A stretch of 64,000 bases of DNA from NCBI RefSeq assembly GCF_019218295.1, contig NZ_JAHUZF010000006.1:310001-374000 (forward strand), read 5' to 3'. This document shows, piece by piece, positions 8,933 to 16,065 of this stretch. The translations under genes and the position numbers were made by a program. A model generated the notes under the pieces. The model was not told the DNA's origin and searched no databases. It was given only the letters and a program-made list of their open reading frames with translations. This DNA is from Maritimibacter sp. DP1N21-5 (GTDB lineage Bacteria; Pseudomonadota; Alphaproteobacteria; Rhodobacterales; Rhodobacteraceae). The stretch's first letter is position 1, and every line of letters starts with the position of its first letter.

Positions 8933-9427
8933 ATGTCAGATCTCAAGAAAGCCAAGACCAACCCGCAGGAGGTCTTCTGGGGCACCGTGAAGGACACCCG
9001 CTTCGGGATGCTGTCGGTGGCCGACAATGCCCAGCACCCCCAGCCCATGACGCATTTCGTCGACGAGGACGCCCGGGCGCTTTGGTTCCTCACCTCGAAG
9101 GACACCGATCTTGCCCGCGCGCTCGCCGGTCCGAAACAGGCGTGGTTCACGGTCACCACCAAGGGTCAGGACGTGCAGATCAGCGTGAAGGGGCTCCTGG
9201 AACAGGTGCAAGACCCGGCCAAGGTCGAAGAGCTCTGGAACCCGGTGGTGGGCGCCTGGTTCGACGACAAGGACGACCCCAAGATCGCGCTCCTGCGCCT
9301 GTCGCTCGACAATGCGGCGATCTGGGCCTCGACGGATTCTTCCTTCGTCTTCGCCTGGGAGATCGCCAAGGCGCATGCCAAGGACGAGGAGCCCGACGTC
9401 GGCACCCACACAATCGTCACCTTCTGA
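8933..9427 (+). CDS. pyridoxamine 5'-phosphate oxidase-fold general stress protein
   Basis: 164 residues forming one split-barrel flavin-binding domain of the general stress protein 26 group: FWGTVKDTRFGMLSV, then MTHFVDEDARALWFLTSKDT, then WFTVTTKGQDVQISVKG, and VGAWFDDKDDPKIALLRL. Such proteins bind FMN/FAD and are induced by general stress; the physiological reaction is unknown. ATG 8933 follows AGGAG at seven bases. The perfect EcfG-type promoter just upstream fits a stress-induced role. Confidence 0.88.
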   Translation: MSDLKKAKTNPQEVFWGTVKDTRFGMLSVADNAQHPQPMTHFVDEDARALWFLTSKDTDLARALAGPKQAWFTVTTKGQDVQISVKGLLEQVQDPAKVEELWNPVVGAWFDDKDDPKIALLRLSLDNAAIWASTDSSFVFAWEIAKAHAKDEEPDVGTHTIVTF

Positions 9428-9438
9428 TGTGACGCTCC

Positions 9439-9467
9439 GAGCGACCCGTCAGCGGAACGGGTCGCTC
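9439..9467. terminator. 11-bp hairpin between convergent genes
   Basis: GAGCGACCCGT (9439-9449) and ACGGGTCGCTC (9457-9467) form a perfect 11-bp stem with a 7-base loop. It spans the stop codon of the minus-strand gene and follows the stop of the plus-strand gene by 11 bases. There is no real U-run, so it may act as a bidirectional barrier rather than a classical terminator. Confidence 0.5.
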
Positions 9468-10012
9468 TTGCCGCTTCCCCCGGTGGAGAAGGGATCGCCC
9501 GTCGCCTTCAGGTAGCTGTCAGTGCAGGCCACGACCTCGTTCACCGCCAGCCGCGTGCCGCGGAGCGAGAAGTTGCCAAGCTCGGACCCCTGATAGGTCC
9601 AGACCATCTTGTTCGAGGCCTGGAATTCCTCGATGAAATTGCCCGCGCTGTCGCTCACCGCCGGCCAGACGTTATAGATGCCGCGCCGGCCTTCGACGTT
9701 GGCGCCATACATCGTCAGGTCCCAGGGCGTGCGCCGGTCGAAGCGCACGACCACGTCGTATTCGTCATCCTCGACGATGGAATTCCAATGATCGTTCAGG
9801 ATCGCCACCTGAAGCCCCAGTTCGTCCCCCGTGGCATCCAGCCCAAACAGCACGAAACTGTCGTTGTCGTATTCCGCCACCGCCGAACAGGCGTTGAACG
9901 AGGGGAAGAACGCGACGTCCCACCAACCCACGGTTTTCCAATGCGTCGTTTGCGCAAAGGCCGGGGCGGCCATCAAACCAAGCGCCGCCAGACCCATACG
10001 AAGGCTCACCAT
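9449..10012 (-). CDS. secreted protein of unknown function
   Basis: 187 residues with a clear Sec signal peptide (MVSLRMGLAALGLMAAPAFA, cleavage before QTTHW). The mature part contains paired aromatic strands such as VGWWDVAFFPSFNAC and YDVVVRFDRRTPWDL and looks like a single beta-rich periplasmic domain. Two cysteines (in NACSAVAEY and VVACTDSY) could form a disulphide. No family was recognised. The start at ATG 10012 makes the signal peptide standard; the longer frame to 10048 adds residues before it. Confidence 0.65.
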   Translation of the reverse strand: MVSLRMGLAALGLMAAPAFAQTTHWKTVGWWDVAFFPSFNACSAVAEYDNDSFVLFGLDATGDELGLQVAILNDHWNSIVEDDEYDVVVRFDRRTPWDLTMYGANVEGRRGIYNVWPAVSDSAGNFIEEFQASNKMVWTYQGSELGNFSLRGTRLAVNEVVACTDSYLKATGDPFSTGGSGKSDPFR

Positions 10013-10137
10013 CCCGAATACCCCTTCTCTCAAATCCCATGGCCCCATGTTAGCAAGGGTCGCAAGGAACGCAAAAGGGGTAAGTCGCGAATTGGGCGGC
10101 GCGGATCGGGCCGCGGCGCCCTGCTAGGTGATGGCAC

Positions 10138-10488
10138 TCAGTCGTCGGTCAGAAACTCGCTCACGATCCCGATGGCCTGCACCACGATCGCCGTGTCGCG
10201 GTAGACTTGATAGATCTCGTCGTCGCGTTCGACATAGATCTGGTTTGCGGGCAGGACGGGTAGGTCGTAACGCTCCGGGTGTTCGATGACGACGTAGTCG
10301 GTCAGCACATTTTGCTGCACGATCACCGGCTGGCTTCGCACCACCTGCATCTTCTTCTGGTGTCCCGGCGGGATCTTCCCCACGCCCCACCCCGTGCCAT
10401 TGTTGTGACCCGGGTTCGCGAAGGCGGCAGGTGCGGCGAGGGCCAAGGCGAGCGCCGAGAGCACGACCGTCTTGTTCAGTCTGGACAT
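10138..10488 (-). CDS. small secreted protein, RcnB-like C-terminus
   Basis: 116 residues with a signal peptide ending ALAAPAAFA. The mature part starts NPGHNNGTGWGVGKIPPGHQKK and ends with RYDLPVLPANQIYVERDDEIYQV, the pattern seen in RcnB-like and related small periplasmic proteins (Tyr-Leu-Pro, then a beta pair). Family membership is a suggestion from this pattern, and the function is unknown. A near-consensus EcfG promoter lies 31-55 bases upstream. Confidence 0.6.
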   Translation of the reverse strand: MSRLNKTVVLSALALALAAPAAFANPGHNNGTGWGVGKIPPGHQKKMQVVRSQPVIVQQNVLTDYVVIEHPERYDLPVLPANQIYVERDDEIYQVYRDTAIVVQAIGIVSEFLTDD

Positions 10489-10518
10489 GACGTCCTCCTA
10501 TAGTTGTGTCGGTTGATT

Positions 10519-10543
10519 AACGCATCCCGGCCGCGCGGGTTCA
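10519..10543 (-). promoter_or_regulatory. near-consensus EcfG-type promoter
   Basis: On the minus strand TGAAC (10543-10539), 16 bases, CGTT (10522-10519): one mismatch in the -35 box compared with GGAAC. It sits 31 bases upstream of the secreted protein start at 10488. Weaker evidence than the three perfect matches in the window's first 11 kb. Confidence 0.35.
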
Positions 10544-10614
10544 GAGCGGGCTTCCGCTGATGGCAGGGACCCGCTCACAGTCCATGGAGCGACCTGAAGG
10601 CCGGGGCCGGAGAC

Positions 10615-10734
10615 CTACTTCGCGGCCGCCGCATAGCCATAGCCGCTCCCATCCACCGCATGTTCGACGGACCCCGCCACGGCAAAGGTGGCGGCGGCGA
10701 GCAGGATGGCGGCAAAGGGCCCGGCGATATGCAT
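10615..10734 (-). CDS. 39-residue small protein with N-terminal hydrophobic helix
   Basis: A 40-codon frame from ATG 10734 to TAG 10615. The protein begins MHIAGPFAAILLAAATFAVAG, a signal-like or membrane helix rich in Ala, and ends with a short Gly-Tyr-Ala tail. It has an AGGAG ribosome site eight bases before the ATG, and a perfect EcfG-type promoter starts 30 bases upstream. Promoter, ribosome site and helix together make it a credible gene, although it is below usual annotation cut-offs. Its function is unknown; small hydrophobic stress proteins are common in general-stress regulons. Confidence 0.6.
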   Translation of the reverse strand: MHIAGPFAAILLAAATFAVAGSVEHAVDGSGYGYAAAAK

Positions 10735-10763
10735 GGTGGCTGTCTCCTGTTGGGTGTCAGGAG

Positions 10764-10789
10764 AACGCGGGGGAGGGTGCGGGGGTTCC
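10764..10789 (-). promoter_or_regulatory. EcfG-type general-stress promoter of the 39-residue gene
   Basis: On the minus strand GGAAC (10789-10785), 17 bases, CGTT (10767-10764), a perfect consensus match. It begins only five bases after the stop of the AT-rich island gene, marking the island's downstream edge. Confidence 0.6.
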
Positions 10790-10793
10790 GGAG

Positions 10794-11558
10794 TTAGAGT
10801 TTTTCGTTTGTCCTATTAGCCACCTTCAACATAGCTATTGCTCTACCAAGCTTTGAATCTAGCTCCGCAAGGTCGGACCATAAGACTATTCTCTGGTTCG
10901 AGAGATCAAAAGGAATTTCTTCAGGATTAGATGCAACCAGAACGACATCCTTTCCGAGTGCATGCGCAATCCCTATTTCATAAAAAACATTTGGATTTCG
11001 CCCATCAATGTTTGCAACAATGAACTCAGAAGTCAAAATCTGTCTTACGATGTACTTCAAGAGATTAGATTGAATCGTAACCTCGTCTCCGCGGGTTACG
11101 CGTAGTCCAATATCCGTGAGCGTATTTCTGATAGTAACATACGTCTCTTGGAAACGAGGATGCAGAGGCGTAAGCACGAAGCATTTCTTTTCTTCAACCA
11201 ACAGGGATGCGGCGTCTATGCCCATGTCAGCGAGAAAGTTATGGGCTGCAATGACAGATTGCCCTGCGTCGCGCGGGCCCTGTGTTGTCGAACTAACTTG
11301 ACCATCTGCTGCCTCAAGCAGCAAGCCGTTTACATCTTTCCAGCGATTGTTAGTGGCCGTCATCTTTTCAGTTGCTTCGTAGACCTTATTCTCAAGTGAG
11401 CGCCTCATTATTTCAATTTCCAACTTTAGGCGCTCTCCTTCGTAACGACTGCGCCGATACGAACTCAATGCGAAAACCGCGACAAACAAGCTTAATGCAA
11501 AGAGTGAAGTTGCAGTGAGCAAGCTGCGAATATTTTCACTTTCAAACAATAACTGCAT
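10794..11558 (-). CDS. membrane-anchored nucleotide-hydrolase-like (NDT/TIR-like fold) protein
   Basis: 254 residues. One N-terminal membrane helix (about 10-31), a charged heptad-like stretch that may be a coiled coil (35-70), a linker, then a domain at 124-230 beginning CFVLTPLHPRF and containing DGRNPNVFYEIGIAHALG (185-202). That motif, with Glu194 in FYEIG, is shared by nucleoside deoxyribosyltransferase-like and TIR-like NADase-type domains, many of them found in antiphage or stress systems. The DNA is AT-rich (20 of 60 bases G/C at 10981-11040). Its ATG shares a base with the upstream stop (TAATG), so the two genes are coupled. Which nucleotide it acts on, if any, cannot be read from the sequence. 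Confidence 0.7.
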   Translation of the reverse strand: MQLLFESENIRSLLTATSLFALSLFVAVFALSSYRRSRYEGERLKLEIEIMRRSLENKVYEATEKMTATNNRWKDVNGLLLEAADGQVSSTTQGPRDAGQSVIAAHNFLADMGIDAASLLVEEKKCFVLTPLHPRFQETYVTIRNTLTDIGLRVTRGDEVTIQSNLLKYIVRQILTSEFIVANIDGRNPNVFYEIGIAHALGKDVVLVASNPEEIPFDLSNQRIVLWSDLAELDSKLGRAIAMLKVANRTNEKL

Positions 11559-11926
11559 TAGCGTGCTCCGATTTGGGATATAGTCGCCAGAAGCATAGTT
11601 GCGGCGATCATAAAGGCGGGAACTGCTACGAAAGCTGAGGTGTACATTCTTTCGGTGTCGAATGCAGTGACGCTCTTTTTCCAGAGGAGCACGACCACAG
11701 CGGTGAGGACCATGAAGACCACTAATAGTGGGATGAATTCGTTGTCGCCGTCTGTATCACCTATTGCAAGGCCACAAGTCATCGAAGTTGCCAAAAGGCA
11801 TACGTCAACTGGCACCTCGAGTATACCTCTTACCCAGTCTGGTAGCGAAGTTTCACGATCAATTGCGACTTTGAATACGAAGGATACTACGATTAATGCT
11901 ATGGCTATCCAAGTGTTATTATCCAA
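11558..11926 (-). CDS. four-helix membrane protein of the AT-rich island
   Basis: 122 residues with four predicted helices: WIAIALIVVSFVF near the N-terminus, VDVCLLATSMTCGLAIG, IPLLVVFMVLTAVVVLLW, and FVAVPAFMIAATMLLATIS. A short charged loop GDTDGDNE sits between helices 2 and 3. The start is TTG 11926, supported by a GGGGGAG-type ribosome site that begins right after the parE stop. No known family is recognised. It precedes and is coupled to the NDT/TIR-like gene, so it is probably that protein's membrane partner or regulator. Confidence 0.62.
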   Translation of the reverse strand: MDNNTWIAIALIVVSFVFKVAIDRETSLPDWVRGILEVPVDVCLLATSMTCGLAIGDTDGDNEFIPLLVVFMVLTAVVVLLWKKSVTAFDTERMYTSAFVAVPAFMIAATMLLATISQIGAR

Positions 11927-11941
11927 GAAAGATACTCCCCC

Positions 11942-13894
11942 TCAAACATCCAGCTCCTCAACGAACCGCGCGTTCTCCTGAATATACTGGAACCTGAGCT
12001 CCGGTTTCTTGCCCATGAGCCGCTCGACCAGATCGCCGGTCTCGCCCGGCTCGTCCTCGTCGATGGTCACGCGGATCAGCTTGCGGGTCGCCGGGTCCAT
12101 GGTCGTGACCTTCAGGTCCTTCGCGTCCATTTCGCCCAGACCCTTGAAACGCTGCACGTCGATCTTGCCCTTGCCGCCGAGCCCGACCTCGAGCATCCGG
12201 TCCTTCTCGAGGTCGTCCGCGACATAGAGACGCCGCGCGCCCTGGGTCAGGCGGTAGAGCGGCGGGCAGGCGAGGTAGAGGTGGCCCTGGTCGATGAGCG
12301 GGCGCATCTGGGTGAAGAAGAACGTCATGAGCAGCGAGGCGATATGCGCCCCGTCCACGTCGGCGTCGGTCATGATGATGATCTTGTCATAGCGCAGGTC
12401 GTCCACGAGAAACTTGGTGCCCATCGACACGCCGAGCGCCTGACAGAGGTCCGAAATCTCGGCGTTGGAGCCCAGTTTGTTCGACGCCGCCCCGAGCACG
12501 TTCAGGATCTTGCCCTTGAGCGGCAGGAGCGCCTGCGTCTTGCGGTCCCGCGCCATCTTGGCCGAGCCACCGGCCGAGTCGCCCTCGACGATGAAAAGCT
12601 CGGTGCCCTCGCGGTTGGTGGCCGAACAGTCGACCAGTTTGCCGGGCAGGCGCAGCTTCTTGGTCGCGGTCTTGCGCTGGGTTTCCTTTTCCTGCTTGCG
12701 CCGGAGCCGTTCCTCGGCGCGCAGGATCAGGAAATCGAGGATCGCGCCGGCGGATTTGGTGTCGGCGGCGAGCCAGTTGTCGAAGTGGTCGCGCACGGCG
12801 CCTTCGACCATCTTGGCGGCCGATTCCGACGAGAGCCTGTCCTTGGTCTGCCCCACGAAGGCCGGGTCCCGGATGAAGGTCGACACCAGCGCACAGCCGC
12901 CCGTGAGCATGTCGTCGCGGGTGATCTGGGCGGCCTTCTTGTTGCCGACGAGCTCGCCATAGGCGCGGATGCCCTTCAGGATCGCGGACCAGAAGCCCGC
13001 GACATGGGTGCCGCCTTCGGGCGTGGGGACGGTGTTGCAGTAGGACTGGATGAACCCGTCTTTCGCGGGGGTCCAGTTGATCGCCCATTCGACGTAACCG
13101 GGCTCGTTGAACTTCTCGCGGAACTCGACCTTGCCGGAAAAGCCGCTGTCGGAATAGGTGGAGGCCCCGCCCATCGTTTCCTTCAGGTAATCGGCCAGAC
13201 CGCCGGGGAAGTGGAATACGGCCTCGGTCGGCGTCTCGCCATCGTCGATCTCGGACTTCCAGCGAATCTCGACCCCGGAGAAGAGATAGGCCTTGGACCG
13301 GGCGAGGGTGAAGAGCCGCTTGGGCTTGAACCGGTGCGAGCCGAAGATCTGCTCGTCGGGGTGGAATGTCACCGAGGTGCCGCGCCGGTTGGGAGCCGCC
13401 CCGACCTTCTCCACACCGCCCTGCGGGATGCCGCGGGAGAAGCGTTGCTCGAAGAGCTTCTTGTTCTTGGCCACCTGCACCACCAGCAGGTCAGAGAGCG
13501 CGTTCACCACCGACGAGCCGACACCGTGCAGACCGCCCGAGGTCTGATAGGCCTTGCCGGAGAATTTGCCGCCCGCGTGGAGCGTGCAGAGGATGACCTC
13601 CAGCGCCGATTTGCCGGGGAACTTCGGGTGCGGGTCGATCGGGATGCCGCGCCCGTTGTCCGTCACCGTGACGGAATAATCCGCATGAAGGATGACCTCG
13701 ATCCGGTTGGCGTGCCCTGCGACGGCTTCGTCCATCGAGTTGTCGAGGATTTCGGCCACCATGTGGTGCAGCGCCCGCTCGTCGGTGCCGCCGATATACA
13801 TGCCAGGACGCTGCCGAACCGGCTCCAGCCCTTCCAGCACCTCGATGGATGAGGCGTCATAGGTGTCCGCCGCATTCGTCAGAAGGTCGTTCAT
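11942..13894 (-). CDS. parE: DNA topoisomerase IV subunit B
   Basis: 650 residues. ATPase subunit of the type II topoisomerase that decatenates chromosomes. The GHKL motifs are visible: EILDNSMDEAVAGHA, VTDNGRGIPID and TSGGLHGVGSSVVNAL. The TOPRIM domain carries LFIVEGDSAGGSAKMARDR and TDADVDGAHI, and the C-terminus has RFKGLGEMDAKDL. The length and the compact TOPRIM region, with no insertion, fit ParE rather than GyrB. A GAGAGG site precedes the ATG. The stop is followed after 15 bases by the TTG of the AT-rich island, so the island may ride on parE transcripts. Confidence 0.95.
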   Translation of the reverse strand: MNDLLTNAADTYDASSIEVLEGLEPVRQRPGMYIGGTDERALHHMVAEILDNSMDEAVAGHANRIEVILHADYSVTVTDNGRGIPIDPHPKFPGKSALEVILCTLHAGGKFSGKAYQTSGGLHGVGSSVVNALSDLLVVQVAKNKKLFEQRFSRGIPQGGVEKVGAAPNRRGTSVTFHPDEQIFGSHRFKPKRLFTLARSKAYLFSGVEIRWKSEIDDGETPTEAVFHFPGGLADYLKETMGGASTYSDSGFSGKVEFREKFNEPGYVEWAINWTPAKDGFIQSYCNTVPTPEGGTHVAGFWSAILKGIRAYGELVGNKKAAQITRDDMLTGGCALVSTFIRDPAFVGQTKDRLSSESAAKMVEGAVRDHFDNWLAADTKSAGAILDFLILRAEERLRRKQEKETQRKTATKKLRLPGKLVDCSATNREGTELFIVEGDSAGGSAKMARDRKTQALLPLKGKILNVLGAASNKLGSNAEISDLCQALGVSMGTKFLVDDLRYDKIIIMTDADVDGAHIASLLMTFFFTQMRPLIDQGHLYLACPPLYRLTQGARRLYVADDLEKDRMLEVGLGGKGKIDVQRFKGLGEMDAKDLKVTTMDPATRKLIRVTIDEDEPGETGDLVERLMGKKPELRFQYIQENARFVEELDV

Positions 13895-14549
13895 ACCGCT
13901 CGCCTCTCATTGTTTGCGGCATTATGACATTCGGGCCGGTGATGGGGAAGCAGCTTTGCCCCATTTCGCGGGGGCGTCCCGATGCCGCGATTCGAGCGCT
14001 GACAAGGGCGTGTGTTTCTATCTCATGGTCATTTTTTGGCAATGCGTGGATCTGTTCTCGAAATGGCGACAAACCCCAATGAAATAAGGACAAAATGGGG
14101 CACACTTGTGCTTTTTCCTTGCCGAAATGGGGCGCTCGTGGGACAAATTTCCTGTCGCAGCGGGTGGCTAGGGGGTCTGGCACCGATCGCGACGGGCCTT
14201 GGGATCGCTCTCGACGGGCGGGGACGGGCCGAAGGAAGGACAGCGACGTTTCCATGCGGAACGACAGGCATCTCCCAGGATGCAATGGGTCGGTCAGGAC
14301 CCGCAGTCGTGACACAGGGAAAACCGAAATGCTGGTGAGTGGCCAAAGCCGGTGGGTCGACCGGACAGGCCAGACAGGCGTCGGGGGGCGTCTGGTGGAC
14401 GAGCCGAAGGGACCGGGGGGAACCTTCGGAGACTCGCCCGGTGGGGGCAGATAGAGGCCGGACCGGTTGGTCCGGCCTTTCTCTTTGCATTGCGCTGTGG
14501 GTGCCGGGAGGCAAGGTTCACCGCGTACCGACCCGCTGGTCCGTTCTTC
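13895..14549. other. 655-bp gene-poor interval with orphan terminator and repeated AAATGGGG motif
   Basis: No convincing protein gene. It holds the parE promoter region on the left and a strong plus-strand terminator on the right. Four copies of a (C)RAAATGGSG-like word occur at 13958-13970 (minus), 14057-14069, 14090-14101 and 14121-14135. A 119-codon plus-strand frame (14095-14454) ends just before the terminator, but its Gly/Arg/Ser-rich composition looks like untranslated GC-rich DNA. Confidence 0.5.
14455..14487 (+). terminator. strong rho-independent terminator without an obvious gene
   Basis: AGGCCGGACC (14455-14464), loop GGTT, GGTCCGGCCT (14469-14478), then TTCTCTTT. A perfect 10-bp stem oriented to stop plus-strand transcription, yet both flanking genes are on the minus strand. 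Confidence 0.8.
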
Positions 14550-15212
14550 CTAGTGACCTTCGCGAAACATCTGCCAGTGACGCGCGACATTGGGGATGAA
14601 GAGCAGGAAGAAAAACGACCCGCCAAAGATCGCAAGTGCCACCCAAAGCGCCCAGAGCACGCAGACCACAAGCCCCACGAAGCCCGCGACGCGATGCGCC
14701 GGTCGACCGGGAAGGAACCGCAAGAGCCCGAGAAGCGTGAGCCGTCCGCCGTCCAGTGGCAGGACCGGCAGCATGTTGAAGATCGCGAGAAACAGGTTCA
14801 GCGAGGCACCGACATAAAGCCCCCAGGCCAAGGGCCCGCTGGCCATCGGGGCGACGAGCGACAGGATGGCCCAGAGGGCGAGGTTCACGACCGGACCCAC
14901 GGTGGTGACAAACTCGTCTTCCCGCCGCGTCAGCGCACGTCCCGGGCGGCAATAGCCGCCGCCCCCGAAGACCACGACCTCACGCACCGGAATGCGTTGC
15001 ACCTTGCAGGCCCAGGCGTGGCCAAGCTCGTGCAGAACGATCGAGATCATAAGGATCAGGAAGGTCGCGAACTGATAGACGAGCATCCGTCCGCCGCCGC
15101 CGGCGCCGATCCCGACCCAGATCAGCGCGAGGAATATGACCGAGGTGCGCACCTCGACGTTGAACCCGATGATCGGCGCCCGGAAGGAAAAAAGGTTGGT
15201 GTCGGAAAACAT
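14550..15212 (-). CDS. site-2 protease family (M50) membrane metalloprotease
   Basis: 220 residues, multi-pass. The zinc motif HELGHAWAC lies in an N-terminal helix preceded by ILMISIV, and the third ligand motif is NMLPVLPLDGGR in a later helix. These are the two signatures of M50 peptidases, which cut substrates within the membrane. No PDZ or CBS domain is present, so it is the minimal type. The substrate is unknown. A GGGGYCRPGRALTRRE loop between the motifs is typical of the rhodobacterial members I recall. It is a single gene transcribed toward the gene-poor interval. Confidence 0.87.
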   Translation of the reverse strand: MFSDTNLFSFRAPIIGFNVEVRTSVIFLALIWVGIGAGGGGRMLVYQFATFLILMISIVLHELGHAWACKVQRIPVREVVVFGGGGYCRPGRALTRREDEFVTTVGPVVNLALWAILSLVAPMASGPLAWGLYVGASLNLFLAIFNMLPVLPLDGGRLTLLGLLRFLPGRPAHRVAGFVGLVVCVLWALWVALAIFGGSFFFLLFIPNVARHWQMFREGH

Positions 15213-15282
15213 TGGCGGTCGCTCGTCATGACTGTCCCGGCGAGACCCTAGACCCTGCCGTGGTCCAAGGCCAGACGGCGCT

Positions 15283-16065
15283 TCAGAGGTCGTCGCGCGA
15301 GTTGAAGGGGTCCGCCGGGTAGGTGACGCCGTCTAGGTAGAGCCCCTCGGGTGGGCAGACCGGGCCACAGGCGGCGCGGTCGCGTGCATCGAGCGCGGCG
15401 CTCACTTCGTCGGGCGACCATGCGCCTGCGCCGACGCGTTCCAGGGTGCCGACGAAACTGCGCACCTGATTGTGCAGGAAGGATCGGGCGCGCACGTGGA
15501 ACCGGAACTCGGTGCCACCGGGGTAGGGGAGCACCTCGACGCGCAATTCATCGAGTGTCTTCACCGGGCTCTCCGCCTGGCACATGGTCGAACGGAAGGT
15601 CGTGAAATCGTGCCGGCCGATGAGCCGGTCCGCCCCGGCCTGCATGGCGTCGCCGTCCAGTTCCTGCACCACCCGCCAGCAATTGCCCGCGTCATGCACC
15701 AGCGGCGCCCGGCGGCTGACCAACCGGAACAGGTAGCGCCGCTCGATGGCCGAAAACCGGGCATGGAAGTCGTCATCGACGCGCGCGCAGGCGACGATCG
15801 CCACCGGATCGGGTTTCAAGTGGAAATTGAGCGCCTCGGACAATCGGAACGGGTCCCAGTCGCGGGTCATGTCGCAATGCGCGACCTGTCCCAGAGCGTG
15901 CACCCCGGCATCCGTGCGACCGGCCGCGGCGATCGACGGCACGTCGCGGTCGAGCTTGGCCAGCGCGGCCTCGACCGCGCCCTGCACGGATGGCTGATCC
16001 TTCTGGCGTTGCCATCCGGCGAAGGGCGCACCGTCGTATTCGATTTTCAGCGCATAGCGCGGCAT
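15283..16065 (-). CDS. truA: tRNA pseudouridine synthase A
   Basis: 260 residues. TruA converts U38-40 of tRNA anticodon arms to pseudouridine. The catalytic Asp is in the motif [14 protein letters not shown] near residue 52; [13 protein letters not shown] at the N-terminus and [13 protein letters not shown] near the C-terminus are family signatures. The ATG overlaps the stop of purK (TGATG), so it is the last gene of a purE-purK-truA unit. This linkage of a tRNA-modification gene to purine synthesis looks organizational rather than functional. Confidence 0.95.
   Translation of the reverse strand: MPRYALKIEYDGAPFAGWQRQKDQPSVQGAVEAALAKLDRDVPSIAAAGRTDAGVHALGQVAHCDMTRDWDPFRLSEALNFHLKPDPVAIVACARVDDDFHARFSAIERRYLFRLVSRRAPLVHDAGNCWRVVQELDGDAMQAGADRLIGRHDFTTFRSTMCQAESPVKTLDELRVEVLPYPGGTEFRFHVRARSFLHNQVRSFVGTLERVGAGAWSPDEVSAALDARDRAACGPVCPPEGLYLDGVTYPADPFNSRDDL

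Noticed and set aside
8041-9432. 463-codon plus-strand frame across exoD and the PPOX gene
   Set aside because: It runs antisense to exoD and out of frame with the PPOX gene, and its translation has no recognisable domain.
12281-13852. 523-codon plus-strand open frame
   Set aside because: Complement of parE with the same explanation; no ribosome site.
14029-14514. 161-codon minus-strand frame in the parE-M50 gap
   Set aside because: No ribosome site, Pro/Arg/Ser-rich composition and no family; it overlaps the strong plus-strand terminator.
14352-15251. 299-codon plus-strand frame over the M50 gene
   Set aside because: It is the complement of the M50 protease, which has clear zinc motifs.
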